A stretch of 64,000 bases of DNA from Gonocerus acuteangulatus (GCA_946811695.1 OX328126.1:88314785-88378784); one strand, 5' to 3'. Shown: positions 22,723 through 33,450, numbered from the stretch's first letter. The notes: generated by a model not told the origin, from the sequence alone. Program-made: numbers and translations.

Positions 22723-22726
<4 letters not shown>

Positions 22727-22787
<61 letters not shown>
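22727..22787. repeat. (TA)n microsatellite
   Basis: TA run directly right of the GGGGAAGG-ended host element. It is followed by GTTACGGTGAAAACCG and GGTGAATGTCAACAAACAC, the word also found in the minisatellite and the foldback to the right. Confidence 0.9.
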
Positions 22788-22789
<2 letters not shown>

Positions 22790-22939
22790 ACGGTGAAAAC
22801 CGAAATCTGGTGAATGTCAACAAACACATACTCGCTTGGTGTATGTCCGAAATATTTGTTAAATATCCTTATTTCTGACTTTCCTCGCAAAATCCAGTTT
22901 CCTAACGTTCCATTCGAAATTGTCATCCCATCCAAATCC

Positions 22940-23190
22940 TAGAGGTCAATCCCTTTCCACTCGGACCCATCCTAAAGACCTTCCCAAAAGGCTTAAAAGA
23001 CTTCGGCCCCGTGACCAGCTACAGTCAAAATATAAATGTTAGCATACATTAGGAAGTGCCAATAATGATTGGCTCCTTTCATGTACTTTTCATTGTGATG
23101 TAATTAAGACGAGCACAATTAATTATTGTACTATATAAATTGTACAGATTTTAAATAAAAAAATAAAAAAATAAATAAAAAAATTCTGAC
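22940..23190 (+). mobile_element. 3' end of a non-LTR retrotransposon (LINE), A-rich tail
   Basis: The text GGAAGTGCCAATAATGATTG, TTGTACAGATTTTAAATAAA and the AAATAAAAAAATAAA tail match 60075-60316 in order and spacing. Two copies sharing an end and an A-rich tail fit a 5'-truncated LINE 3' UTR. No coding part remains. The left limit is uncertain. Confidence 0.5.
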
Positions 23191-23197
23191 TTCCACC

Positions 23198-23471
23198 GGT
23201 GAATGTCAACGAACACCATGCACTAATGGTGAATGTCAACGAACACCATGCACTAATGGTGAATGTCAACGAACACCATGCACTAATGGTGAATGTCAAC
23301 GAACACCATGCACTAATGGTGAATGTCAACGAACACCATGCACTAATGGTGAATGTCAACGAACACCATGCACTAATGGTGAATGTCAACGAACACCATG
23401 CACTAATGGTGAATGTCAACGAACACCATGCACTAATGGTGAATGTCAACGAACACCATACACTAATGGTG
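23198..23471. repeat. 30-bp minisatellite, nine near-identical units
   Basis: Unit GGTGAATGTCAACGAACACC plus ATGCACTAAT repeated nine times with almost no variation. Because 30 is a multiple of three, it stays open on both strands (frames of 132 and 146 residues); these are not genes. The first 20 bases match the arms of the 24085-24322 foldback. Confidence 0.95.
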
Positions 23472-23751
23472 ATTGTTGAGCTTTTCTTAAATTTATATTT
23501 TCTTCTCCGTAATTCAGTCACGATACTTTTTTCGCCGCTCTTTCTGAGAGGAATGACTAAGAACGTAAAACACGCAGTACATTCAAAACGAGAAAGGAAA
23601 ATAATACTAATAAAAAACTTATTAAATGATGTGATTTAAATCTTATTTATTGCAACAACTTAAACTATTATGACATTTGGAATTGCACAAAAGGCCCTTG
23701 TTTTTACAACTGAATTTTTTTGTGGAACACTTCCTTTTGCAATGACAGCTC

Positions 23752-23883
23752 GTCGTAACCTGTCGCTTACGGGCAAACGTGCTATGCGTTTCCGCTCGCT
23801 ACGCTCGCTCAAGAAGATATCAAAACTCTAGTCAATCCAGCGGAAACGCATAGCACGTATGCCCATAAGCGACAGCTTACGAC
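23752..23883. repeat. GC-richer inverted repeat, ~45-bp arms
   Basis: GTCGTAACCTGTCGCTTACG.. at 23752-23797 pairs with 23839-23883 (..CATAAGCGACAGCTTACGAC) around a 41-base loop containing CGCTCGCTACGCTCGCTC. It could form a long hairpin. It may be the end of a foldback element; family unknown. Confidence 0.65.
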
Positions 23884-24084
23884 GGACGAGGAGGAAAACA
23901 ATAACAAAACGTTGCTGTCACCATCAAACCTGGCATAAGACTGACAAAGCTGACTGAATCCAAGCAGAGAAAAGGATTTGGCGGAAAACAGCCTGTTGCC
24001 TCCTAATGGACTCCTCTCTTTTGGACATTCACCAGAGCATGTCTGTGATTGTCGAAATATACCGGTGAGGGACCGAATCTACAA

Positions 24085-24144
24085 GAATGTAATGAAATAT
24101 TCGATCTTTCACCGATTTATTTGGTGTTTGTTGACATTCACCGG

Positions 24145-24196
<52 letters not shown>

Positions 24197-24200
24197 CCGG

Positions 24201-24262
<62 letters not shown>

Positions 24263-24322
24263 CCGGTGAATGTCAACAAACACTAAATACGTCGGTGAAA
24301 GATCGAATATTTCATAACATTC
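24085..24322. repeat. foldback with CACCGGTG palindromes between (TA)n blocks
   Basis: Arms of about 64 bp (24085-24148 and 24259-24322) are reverse complements. The palindrome TTCACCGGTGAA occurs at 24137-24148, 24193-24204 and 24259-24270, separated by two (TA)n blocks. The arm word GGTGAATGTCAAC links it to the minisatellite at 23.2 kb and to 22829. Confidence 0.75.
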
Positions 24323-24806
24323 TATATATATATATATAAAATCATGAATTTTCAACAATGTGACATTAACTCTTTGTTAAGAATTGTCTTTTATATAAGT
24401 TACAGACACCATAGACACATGTGACAACAACATTGTACACAAGTGACGAACATATGGTAAACGAGTGATTGTAACAATCTACATAACATTGTAAGTGCCG
24501 AGAAAATAAAAATCAAAAGACACGTGTTTAAAAGATTGAAGTTGAAAATAATAAAACAATAAAATTCAATTGCGCTTATAAAAGTACTGTATATTTACAG
24601 GATACGAACCTGCGTAAAAAAGTTTCCATCAGGAATTTAAAAATAATGTCAAATCCAAATAAGGAAATTACCTTGAGCCTAAAGATTTAATATTACATAA
24701 GTTCGACATTACGCAAACAGCCAATGGTTAAGTGGTGCAATGTCTGGAGTTGTAATATTTCGCTGATTCGCTTTTAATTATACATTTAAAAACTATATAA
24801 TAAATA

Positions 24807-24809
<3 letters not shown>

Positions 24810-24861
<52 letters not shown>

Positions 24862-25300
24862 GGGTGTCCCAGTATATGTGTCCACCCCCTTTTCCTCCTA
24901 GAGTTGTTGGAATTTTGATATGAAACTTGGTAGGTCTTAGTTATGTTGCATGAGGTTTCTTCTGAAGGTTTAGTTGACTTTGTAACATTCTCCAGTTTTT
25001 CTCCAGCGCATCTAACTCTTGATTTTCCAATGGCAGCAGGTCTTTTTTATGACGAATTCTGATAGAAAATTTAATTTTAAGGCTAATTTATTCCGAGTCA
25101 TCATTTGATCCGACGCACCGCTTGCGCGTAAAACGCAAAAAACTGAAACATATCGCCCTTTTGTAGACAAATTCCTATTTATCACTGAAATCAAGCCTTG
25201 TACGTAAAAACACCTCGATACAAACGTTGTAGCCCATTAATTTTCCTTTCAGAAGATACCAAGATCAAAGTTGTAGATTGAATATTTAACGGGATATTAT
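24810..25300. other. (TA)n, then repeat with ACAGGGTGTCCCAG terminus
   Basis: TA run at 24812-24856, then TACAGGGTGTCCCAGTATAT. Such termini occur in several arthropod DNA transposons; I find no matching right end and no transposase. No gene up to 25300. Confidence 0.35.
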
Positions 25301-25334
25301 GAATAAAAACAAAGGCAAACATTTTTTTTTAGTT

Positions 25335-25390
<56 letters not shown>

Positions 25391-25502
25391 GAGCCTGGTA
25401 TCAAAGTTGGACAACTCCACTTTTTCTTTTTTTACAGGAGAGGCAAAAAACCATATCTACTATATTTATGTCAGTATCATGGTGATTTTTTTATATGTCG
25501 TT

Positions 25503-25539
<37 letters not shown>

Positions 25540-25617
25540 CACTTTTTCTTGTTTGTTTTTCTGGCAGGGGGTCGATAAAGCAGTACACTCTTTGTTCCGC
25601 TTTATTTGTTATGTTTC

Positions 25618-25657
25618 GCCCGACATGTTTCGTGCCTTTTCGCACCTCTTCAGGGGC
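25618..25657 (-). ncRNA. hammerhead-like ribozyme sequence downstream of the PLE frame
   Basis: Minus strand: GCCC, CTGAAGA, extra G, stem II GTGC/GCAC with loop GAAAAG, GAA, palindromic stem III ACATGT, C, then GGGC pairing with GCCC. It lies about 270 bp beyond the stop of the GIY-YIG frame, so it directly ties this motif class to a PLE. Confidence 0.65.
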
Positions 25658-25928
25658 TTTCCTATGTAACAATATTTTTTTGTAAATCCTAAACTTTAAA
25701 TTGTTTACACTAATATACATATCCTGTCCCTAAATAATTTACATTTCAACATATAATTTTTAAACTTAATCTTAATCCTACCTTATCAAGAAGTCCTCTC
25801 GTCATGTTGTCTAGCTTGAGTCAGGCGTAGTACTGAAAAGTCATCTGTGGTAATTAATATGGCTGTTTGTATCGTTTCTTTAGCTATTTTCATGGTATCG
25901 ATTATTGGTGAAATTTGTTTTGTGAGGT

Positions 25929-26609
25929 TTAATTTATTATACTATGGAAAATTTGGTGCACATTCTTTAAATCTGTTTTTTTATTTATAGCAGTGTTGGA
26001 ATTTTTAATTATGTAAATATTTTCTTTGATTTTTCTTTTTAAAGTGTTCCTCTCTTTATTTAAAATGTGAACGTCCTTAAAGTTAAAGTTATGTTTTAAA
26101 GTTAGTGCGTGTTCTGTCAATGTTGTCCTGTTTTCGTTTGTGTCTATGCTTTTTGCGTGTTGCACAATTCTCTTTTGCAATAGCTGTGCCGATTCCCCAA
26201 TGTAGCATGCGTTGCAATCGTTACATCGAATTTTGTATATATTGTTCTTTGTACTTGTTGGTTTAATTTTATCTTTAATATTGCTAAAACTATTTTCTAT
26301 TTTGTTCCCATATTTCCAACTTATTTTACCTACGTCTTTACATATTTGTTTAAGTCCATTGGCTATTGAAGGATGGTAATGAAAAGTAAAAAATCGATTT
26401 ATTTCATTCACATCTTTGTCATTTTCTTTTGTTAAAACCTGTTTTCTCTTTTGTAAAAATAAATGCTCATTCAAAGCTATTTGCTTATTTAAATTCGTAT
26501 TTTTCATGAAGAATTTAAAAAAAAATACGAATTTAAATAAGCAAATAGCTTTGAATGAGCATTTATTTTTACAAAAGAGAAAACAGGTTTTAACAAAAGA
26601 AAATGACAA
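25929..26609 (-). pseudogene. Penelope-like element C-terminal fragment with GIY-YIG endonuclease
   Basis: Translates to 226 residues. The real PLE part starts at about residue 33, where the frame enters from the inverted repeat; the N-terminal residues are translation of the opposite arm. Residues 120-160 hold NNIYKIRCNDCNACYIGES followed by QLLQKRIVQH and HAKSI, a GIY-YIG domain (IYKI / CYIGES) with the paired cysteines C-x2-C typical of Penelope enzymes. Then TEHALTLKHNF and a basic C-terminus. The family usually has an upstream reverse transcriptase, absent here. The frame is open, so the copy may be fairly young. Confidence 0.85.
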
Positions 26610-26667
26610 AGATGTGAATGAAATAAATCGATTTTTTACTTTTCATTACCATCCTTCAATAGCCAAT

Positions 26668-26742
<75 letters not shown>

Positions 26743-27306
26743 CCCCAGAAACGTTTTTACAAACGCATTACAAAATAATATGAGTATTAAGGCCGTAATT
26801 ACGCTTCAAATAGTGGAGTTGTCCATGTTTGAAACCAAGTCATGGAGTTGTCTGTTTTTGAAGCCAAGGGAACCATTTTAAATTTAATCTGTCCTTTTTT
26901 GAAACCAAACCATTATGAACTCGTTTTCAATAAATTTATATTTTCTTCGTCTACACTCTAATGCATGAGGGTGTTTTAAAACAATGTAAACCATCTATTT
27001 CTTCCCAATTTCCTCCGAGGTTCTTGGCATTAAGCCATGATGGATTTGCAGTGCATGTTGGGAGCAGATTGCATGAATGCAAGCTTCTCATTGGCTACTG
27101 AATGAGTTGTCATTTTTTGAAACTGAACTATGTTGGAATTGTCCATATTCTGATTCTGAACTGATCGAATACATGCTATTTTATCTGTTTTTAATGCAGA
27201 AAACTTGTAAAACCAAATGCAGCATAAAAATACACTTAAAAATCGACGAAAATCTCAAAACTGAAAAAAATGCATTTGCCCAACTTTGATACCAAGCTCC
27301 TCATAT

Positions 27307-27454
27307 ATATATATCCTTTTAATTGAAGGTAATAAGCTCATGAAGAGAGTAGATGGGCGAGCTGAAGGGTTGCTAGAGCGGGCGTGCGGATATGGGAGTC
27401 GTCAGACTTTTTACAGCAGCTCTGCTAAGCTATAGTGTCCTATTTCACTGCTTA
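27307..27454. other. short spacer
   Basis: No feature recognised between the MITE and the next inverted-repeat element. Confidence 0.4.
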
Positions 27455-28500
27455 GGGGACAACTACATTGGACCAGTATTTCTCCCGATCCGATCTAATC
27501 CGATATCCTTTGACCTACAACGGTCGACAGCGGCCGAGGCGAGTGCCTACATTGGTCCCGACCCGATCCGATCCCATCCAATCACAGTTCGTCTACAATG
27601 AACTCTTATTGAAGTGGAAATAGTGATTAATTTAAGAAATACCATCTAATAAGCATGGAAACCTTCGATTAGGTTGAATGTTGGAGGTAAGAGAAGTATT
27701 GGTGTTCATATTTTAAAATTATTTATAAGAAAGGTAACAAGAAGGTTATAAGCATTGTAAGGTTATAAACATTGGAAGGTTATAGACGTTGTATGGTTAT
27801 AAACATCTTTACATGCAATTTAATAAACAAGGGAAAGTAAAAACAAAAATGTGAATTGACAAAGTTGTTCTAAATTTGATTTCCTTTGATGTAAAAAAAA
27901 AATGCATTGAAATCGGTTAAGATTTAGAACCTGCAGACCTTTTTGAAACATAATATGTGGGTTGGCACCATTTTGCTTCGTCGGTCTGAAATCGGTCTAG
28001 AAACAAACAAGTTTGAATGGGCAAGAGTCGGTGGCCGTTGGATTGGACGGATTGGATCGGGTCGGGACCAATGTAGGCACCTGCATTGAGATGTATGTGT
28101 TTGTTTTTCTTCCCACAGTCTGTGGCTATTGGATTGTAATATTTTAAAATTATTTATAAGAAAAGTAGGTAGAAGGATATAAGCATTGGAATGTTATAAA
28201 CAAAGTGGTAAATTGACAAACTTGTTCTAATTTTGATTAGTTTTTATTTTTAAAAAATGCATTGCGATCGGTTAAGATGTACAGGCTGTAGACGTTTTTG
28301 CAATAAAAAATGTGGTTTGGGGCCATGTTGTGTCGGTCGTCCGAAATCGGTCTAGAAACAAACACTTTACACTGGCCGAGGATCGGTAGTCATCGGATCG
28401 GATCTGGACCAATTTAGGCACCTCCATTGAAGTGTTTGTTTTTCTTCCGATAATCGGTGGCCATCGGATCGTGTCCAATGTAAGTGAACCCTTAGCATCT
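27455..28500. mobile_element. inverted-repeat element rich in CGATCCGAT words
   Basis: The ends are related in inverse: CTTAGGGGACAACTACATTG (27455) and the complement of CTAAGGGTTCACTTACATTG (to 28496). GTGCCTACATTGGTCCCGAC at about 27544 pairs with its complement at 28060-28078. Variants of GATCCGAT or ATCGGATC occur repeatedly. A short direct repeat AAGGTTATAAACATTG recurs at 27740-27805. Probably a MITE of unknown class; the reading frames inside are not credible. Confidence 0.45.
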
Positions 28501-28977
28501 CCAAGCATACGTGATTTTCGTTAACTCCTATCGCTGAACTCCCCGTGGTACCCGCTGGGAACGGCCTTATTATTAAAGGGGTCATTTTGGGAGTCTATTA
28601 GCTAGTATCGATGAATATTTGAGGAAATTTTTCAAACATACTTTAGAGCACACTAGGGAGGTAAGATGGTCAGTACAAGATTACATATCTCAGTTCACAC
28701 TCCAGGTATATATATATATATATTTGTGATAGAGCTTCATAAATATTATCTGTCAATAACGACCTAGTCGAAGGTCATCAGTACAAGTATTGAATGGATT
28801 AACTTACTGTCATTGCTTTGTAATGACACAATCTGACATTGGAGCTTGAATCTTCCGGCTTCAATTAGATTGTATCTTATACAATAGGGATACAATCCTT
28901 AATTACTTCCCATTAACTTTCAGCTATATCAATTCACTTTCAGAAGTAGATTCGAAATATTTATAAACAGACTTGCT
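28501..28977. other. non-coding, with HLB-like fragment at 28575-28650
   Basis: GGGGTCATTTTGGGAGTCTA, TTAGCTAGTATCGATG and GGAAATTTTTCAAA resemble the HLB region next to its hairpin. Nothing else recognised. Confidence 0.35.
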
Positions 28978-29518
28978 GAATACCCGTGCTTCGTCACGGC
29001 AGATAAGTAATTATTTTATTGAGTTAAATAATGCATCTTCAAAATTAACGCTTCTACATAATTTTGTGCAGGATATTATAGCACGGTTCCTGTCATACCA
29101 TAAGTTATTCATTAATTGATAAGTCATCAAAGTATAATGTTTCTTGACGTTGGGGCGCTCCGGACCAGTGTCAACAAACAGATAACCTAGAGATAACCCG
29201 TTGTCTATAGGTTAGCAGTAACAGCAGTTTAACCAGTACAGGTTAAAATTCGTTGTCAATAATAAATGTACGTTATACCCATTATATTTGCGAGCATTAT
29301 CAAGAAGTGTTCTGACTAGGGATGCTGATGGATGGGGAGGCTGTACAAGGGTTCGGGATATTATTATCTCGGATGGACCATCACCAGGTAATCCATCATA
29401 GAAGAAATGAAGCGCAAATGAAAATAATATGAAATAAGTACGGTAACAACTGTTCAGTTATCGTCCTAGCAACGCTTGCTGCCCAGGCTTGCCTGCTCTA
29501 ACTAACTAAAAATACTTA
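28978..29518. repeat. old dispersed repeat with CCCGTGCTTCGTCACGGC head
   Basis: ACCCGTGCTTCGTCACGGC with the downstream words GAGTTAAATAATG and AAAATTAACGCTTCTACATA is repeated at 31429-31476 plus 32260-32330, where a LINE interrupts it. This kind of repeat is common in insects; class not resolved. No gene up to 29518. Confidence 0.45.
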
Positions 29519-31059
29519 ATAAGTCCGTCACGCAGGAGCTGCATAACTAAGCACTTTCCTCAGAATTGGGTAGTGTCGAGGGCATTCCTAAATAATTAGC
29601 TTAAAATAACCTATATAAATAAAAACATAAATAACACCTGTTTCAATTCAATTCAAACATAGTACAAAGTAAATCCCCCCCCTTCTGATTGACCGATTTA
29701 GTTATTTTTTACAACACTTCTTCCTTATTAGATACCCAGGACGTATACCGCGTTTCGTTACAATACAGCAGAAATTACGACCGGTATGAGTATATTAGTA
29801 ATTTGGGTCCGGAGTAAACCCCCCCCCCTCCTAATGAACCGATTTAGTTTATTTTTACAACACATTTTTTAGCACTTTCCTCCGAAGGAAAGTAGCTATT
29901 GAGGTTGCACTCATGACGGAATTTTTGAAAAATTTCTTTAAATGTTTATCGGTCCTACCTATTAGACACCGAAAATGACCCCCGTTAAAATTTATATATA
30001 TCTATATATATATGTCTGTTAACACGATAGCGGCCAGAGTTTATGTTTTTTCTTCACGAAACGTGGTATATAGGGTTCAATTAGCAAACGATTGAACGAG
30101 TTCGTTAACGACCAAAATCGGTCCACCGGAAGGGGGGGTTTACCCCGAACCCAAAACACTAATTTGACCATGCCAGCCGTAATATTGGTTATTTTTCAAC
30201 GAAACTTGAAAAGTGAGATGTAAAAATAAACTAAATCGGTTCATTAGAAGGGGGGGGGGTTTACTTCGAACCCACAATACCAATTCGCCACTACCAGCCG
30301 TGATTTTTGTTATATTTCGACGAAACTCAGTATTTGTAGTGGTAATCTGCAGGTACAAATGTGTTGTAAAAATAAACTGAATCCGTTCATTAGGAGGGGG
30401 GGGGGTTTACTCCGGACCCAAATTACTAATAGACTCATACCGGTCGTAATTTCTGCTGTATTGTAACGAAACTCAGTATACGTCATGGGTAACTCATGGG
30501 AAAGAAGTGTTGTAAAAATGAGCTAAATCGGTCACTCGGAAAGGGGGGTTTACTTTGTAACATATTTCAACAGAATAGCCCACCGAACGAAAATATGAAG
30601 TTTTTAGTATTTATTAAGTAGTGTAGTAGGTACCATGTGTAAACATAACTCTGGAAGCAAATTAATAATTGAACAGTTACTCATTACAAAATTAAAAGAG
30701 AACTATTCATGTTTTTATTTTATTTATGTTGGATATTTTCAGCAAATTGTTCTGGAAACCAGTCTACACAACCCAAATTCTGAGGAAAGTGCTTAGTTAT
30801 GCAGCACCTGCGTGACGGACGTTTTTTCTCTTTAGTTGACCAGAACGAATGCCGAGTTTCGTTGAAATACAACACAAATTATGGTTGGTATTGGCAAATA
30901 ACTACTTTGGCTCCGGAGTAAACCCCATTTCCAGATGGACCGATTTTGTTGGTTAACGAACTCGTTTAATCGTTTGATTGGGGAATACTACATACCAAGT
31001 TTCGTGGGGAAGAAACAAAAGCTCTGGCCGGTATTGTGTTAACGGACACATATATAACT

Positions 31060-31116
<57 letters not shown>

Positions 31117-31194
31117 ATTGAAGAAATATTTAAAAAATTCCGTCATGAGTGCAACCTCAATAGCTACTTTCCTTCGGAGGAAAGTGCTAAAAAA
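29519..31194 (+). mobile_element. HLB element (copy 2) interrupted by HLB copy 3
   Basis: 29519-29870 starts AAGTCCGTCACGCAGGAGC. 30828-31194 resumes at CTCTTTAGTTGACC and ends at GGAGGAAAGTGCTAAAAAA. The break is exactly within ACACATTTTT / CTCTTTAGTTGACC, which is continuous at about 47282-47305 in copy 8. (TA)n at 31063-31113. Confidence 0.7.
29871..30821 (-). mobile_element. HLB element (copy 3) nested in copy 2
   Basis: Hairpin end AGCACTTTCCTCCGAAGG at 29871, AGTCCG-type end CACCTGCGTGACGGACG at 30821. It sits in a T5 tract of copy 2 and now has T6 on each side. Tandem core units of about 140-150 bp with poly-G on the plus strand. A short TA tract (29995-30012) instead of a long one. 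Confidence 0.7.
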
Positions 31195-31428
31195 TTTGAA
31201 TATCAAAAAATCCATTCCTAGCGAGTTTAACGTCCTAAAAGGAGTGTCCATGCACGGTGTGAAATATTTTAATCAAAAATTTTAAGGTTGGATAAGATAA
31301 AAATGAGTGAAATATTCTTTGTTTAGTAATTTATTAGTTATTAGTAATTTATACTAATTTTTACTGAAATATATTTCTTGCTACAAAACAAAAAATAAAT
31401 ATAGTAACTTTACTTTATTCCTTACTAG

Positions 31429-31476
31429 CTGACTACCCGTGCTTCACCACGGCTGATAAGTAGTTTTTATATTCCG
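31429..31476 (+). repeat. head of CCCGTGCTTC repeat, continued after the LINE
   Basis: TGACTACCCGTGCTTCACCA matches 28978 onward; the repeat continues at 32275 (TCAAAATTAACGCTACTACA). The LINE at 31492-32259 entered between them. Confidence 0.5.
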
Positions 31477-31491
31477 TTAAATAAGGTATGA

Positions 31492-32088
31492 AATTATGCT
31501 ACCAGAAATTACTCCTCCTGGACTCAAAACTGACCAATCTTTCTTCGCAAAACTGGGTAACGAAGTTAAAATATTTTCTTTTAAAGTATGAAATAACAGA
31601 CCAAATCACAGCTCAAACCCCAAATTTCAAATTACTCAAAGAAATAGCGCCAAAATTAAAAGCAAACCTGATTAAAGATGACCTAGACCATATCAACACA
31701 ACCTCCTACAGTACCATATATAGTGCAATTCATACCTACAACAGCTACCTTCTAATAAATATGAACATAAATAGACAAAGAATCATAAGTCAACTAAGAT
31801 TAGCGAACAAGAAGACACTTTACCTCAGCATCCACCGTCAAAGATACAAAATAGAAACGAACAAAATATGCAACCAACTGTGAATTGTAACAAGAAGACT
31901 TGGAGCATCTGCTGTGGCGATGTCCTGAATACTCCAATCTCAGAAATACTCTGCAACCTATTATTGATGAACACACCAACAACTCCGCAACATATTATTT
32001 CCTGACTACCTCTAACATCACCGATATAAACGCCTTTTGCATTTACTTGGAGGATGTAATGAAGAAAAGAGGCATCCGCAGCGTGTAG
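31492..32088 (+). pseudogene. LINE ORF2 C-terminus, frameshifted
   Basis: The first frame (from 31488, with the ATG in the target duplication) runs 131 residues to 31883 (INRQRIISQLRLANKKTLYL). The second frame then gives EHLLWRCPEYSNLR and FCIYLEDVMKKRGI before the stop at 32088. The EHLLWRCP.Y motif is the usual Cys/His-rich end of Jockey/R1/I-type LINE proteins. A one-frame shift near 31884 splits it. RT and endonuclease are missing. Clade not certain. Confidence 0.75.
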
Positions 32089-32259
32089 TAAACGAACCGA
32101 AATATCAGTTCTTAATTATTCTGTATTATAAAAGCTTGTTTTATTTACTTGTTCTATAAGAGTCTACTCTAATTTAATTTTCATGCATTGTATATATATA
32201 CCCCGATCATATTTGTAAGGACAATGTTCAATTACAAATAAATATTATTATTATTATTA
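31492..32259 (+). mobile_element. 5'-truncated LINE with 15-bp target duplication and (ATT)n tail
   Basis: TTAAATAAGGTATGA lies at 31477-31491 and again at 32260-32274. Between them is the end of a LINE ORF, a 3' UTR of about 150 bp and the tail AATATTATTATTATTATT. The older repeat around it supplies the target. Truncation, target duplication and simple 3' tail are the hallmarks of target-primed reverse transcription. Confidence 0.88.
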
Positions 32260-32377
32260 TTAAATAAGGTATGATCAAAATTAACGCTACTACATACTTT
32301 TGTATTAATTCGTAGTTACAACCACTTAAAAAGTTAGGTAAACAGAGATAAATACACGCTGAAAAGCACTAAACTAA

Positions 32378-32975
32378 AAAGCATAAAACTTTGAAGTTTT
32401 AAGCACTTATCTCTTCGATTGACAACGCCCCACCGAACATTACAACAGAATCTCTTTTGTAGGGAATTTAGTAACCTTTCGAATAGCAGTCTTCCACTTA
32501 CTACGAGTTCCCAACCGTTTTCGAGATATTTCAGAAAATATACTGAGATCCGAAAACTTTGTATCCCCATTAATACAATTTTTTCCAATAGTACTTCTGA
32601 CCTCCAAACTGTATCAAAGTTTAAATATCTTAGATTAGATGAATGTCGAATACCTGGTACAAGTTTAAAGTGAACCAATCATCGTTTCTGAATACCCAAA
32701 CAGAAAATTAATTTGGAAAAGTATTTCTAGGAAATTTTCTCGTAAACGGTTACAGAAATAGCTTTAAAAATGGATTCATTCGTCGTACCTGCAAGCATAT
32801 GGACTCGAAAATGTAAGCGTTCCGATTTTTTCGAGCAAATGTTACTCCAAAAACCATGTTTCAGTTAACGAACGAGATTCAGCTGGTTAATGAACTAGAC
32901 CATTCAAATGAGAAGAAAGATTTTTGTACCAAATGTCATCAAAATCGGACCATTTTTGAGCCGATGAGGAACTTC
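32378..32975 (+). mobile_element. diverged HLA interior fragment
   Basis: GAAGTTTTAAGCACTTATCT, ACCGTTTTCGAGATATTTC, GGTTAATGAACTAGACCATT and GTACCAAATGTCATCAAAAT follow the HLA interior in order. Both ends are lost. The frames of 84 and 114 residues here are read through it and are not genes. Confidence 0.5.
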
Positions 32976-33009
32976 TTAATAATTCAAACCCCCCTAAAAG
33001 TACTTAAAC

Positions 33010-33450
33010 ATTTGAATATTTATTTATTTAAATTTTAACGTCCATTTATTATTAACTAGGAATTTTAGGACGGGTTATCTATAGGTTACCACCCTTTTCT
33101 ATCCAGGGTAGGGCTAATGCCTACCCTGGATAGAATCCAAAAATTTGAATATCAAAAAAACCTTTCTTAGCGAGTGTTTACATTCTAAACGGATTGTCCC
33201 TGCAAAATTTCAAATTTTTGTGTTGAGTGGTTCGGGATATTATTACCTCGGATGGGCCATCACCAGGGAGTAAACTCTATGAGGGACAAAAATCACAGTT
33301 TATTTCTAGTATTTCAAGGACTGGCACCATAGTGGAAATTAACCTCAATTAAAAATAATACTATGAAATAGATAATGTACGGTGACAGCTGTTCTTTATC
33401 GTCCTAGCAACGCATGCTGCCCAGGCTTGGCTGCTCTAACCAACTAAAAC
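33010..33450. repeat. fragment of the dispersed repeat seen at 13.2-13.4 kb
   Basis: AACGTCCATTTATTATTAAC, GGACGGGTTATCTATAGG and CCCTTTTCTATCCAGGGTAG match 13330-13420. A small inverted repeat (TATCCAGGGTAGGGC, GCCTACCCTGGATAG) is at about 33098-33135. No gene. Confidence 0.5.

Larger units (their letters stand above)
16815..22725. mobile_element. host element with GGGGAAGGTGTTGTACC ends, filled by three HLA copies
   Basis: Left end GGGGAAGGTGTTGTACCTTT (16815) and right end AGGTACAACACCTTCCCC (to 22725) are inverted repeats in a TA context. Its own DNA seems to be 16815-16887, 20344-20605 and 21961-22725 (about 1.1 kb); the rest is HLA copies 3, 4 and 5. The box GGTCAAAGGTACAAC, in either direction and with small changes, recurs inside near 20452, 20470, 20489, 22310, 22347 and 22687. 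TA flanks hint at a TA-targeting transposon. No transposase is seen. Confidence 0.5.
25505..26742 (-). mobile_element. Penelope-like element, 5'-truncated, with inverted head
   Basis: The insertion is bordered by (TA)n at 25505-25538 and 26673-26740. Inside, on the minus strand, lies a PLE C-terminus with a GIY-YIG domain followed downstream by a hammerhead-like sequence. At its upstream end about 150 bp is present as an inverted repeat (26361-26514 and 26518-26668), a rearrangement typical of PLE insertions. The reverse transcriptase is missing. Confidence 0.75.
25384..27306. mobile_element. MITE-like element (ATATGAGGAGC ends) split by a PLE
   Basis: 25384-25507 and 26741-27306 together match 3662-4355 in reverse. 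The break falls at TTCTTATA / GCCCCAGAAAC of the uninterrupted copy (about 4225-4240). Everything between is (TA)n plus PLE sequence. A (TA)n run (25337-25384) also abuts the left end. Confidence 0.7.

Noticed and set aside
23199..23639. Open frames of 146 and 132 residues on opposite strands
   Set aside because: Both are translations of the 30-bp minisatellite, whose length is a multiple of three; no domain or gene context.
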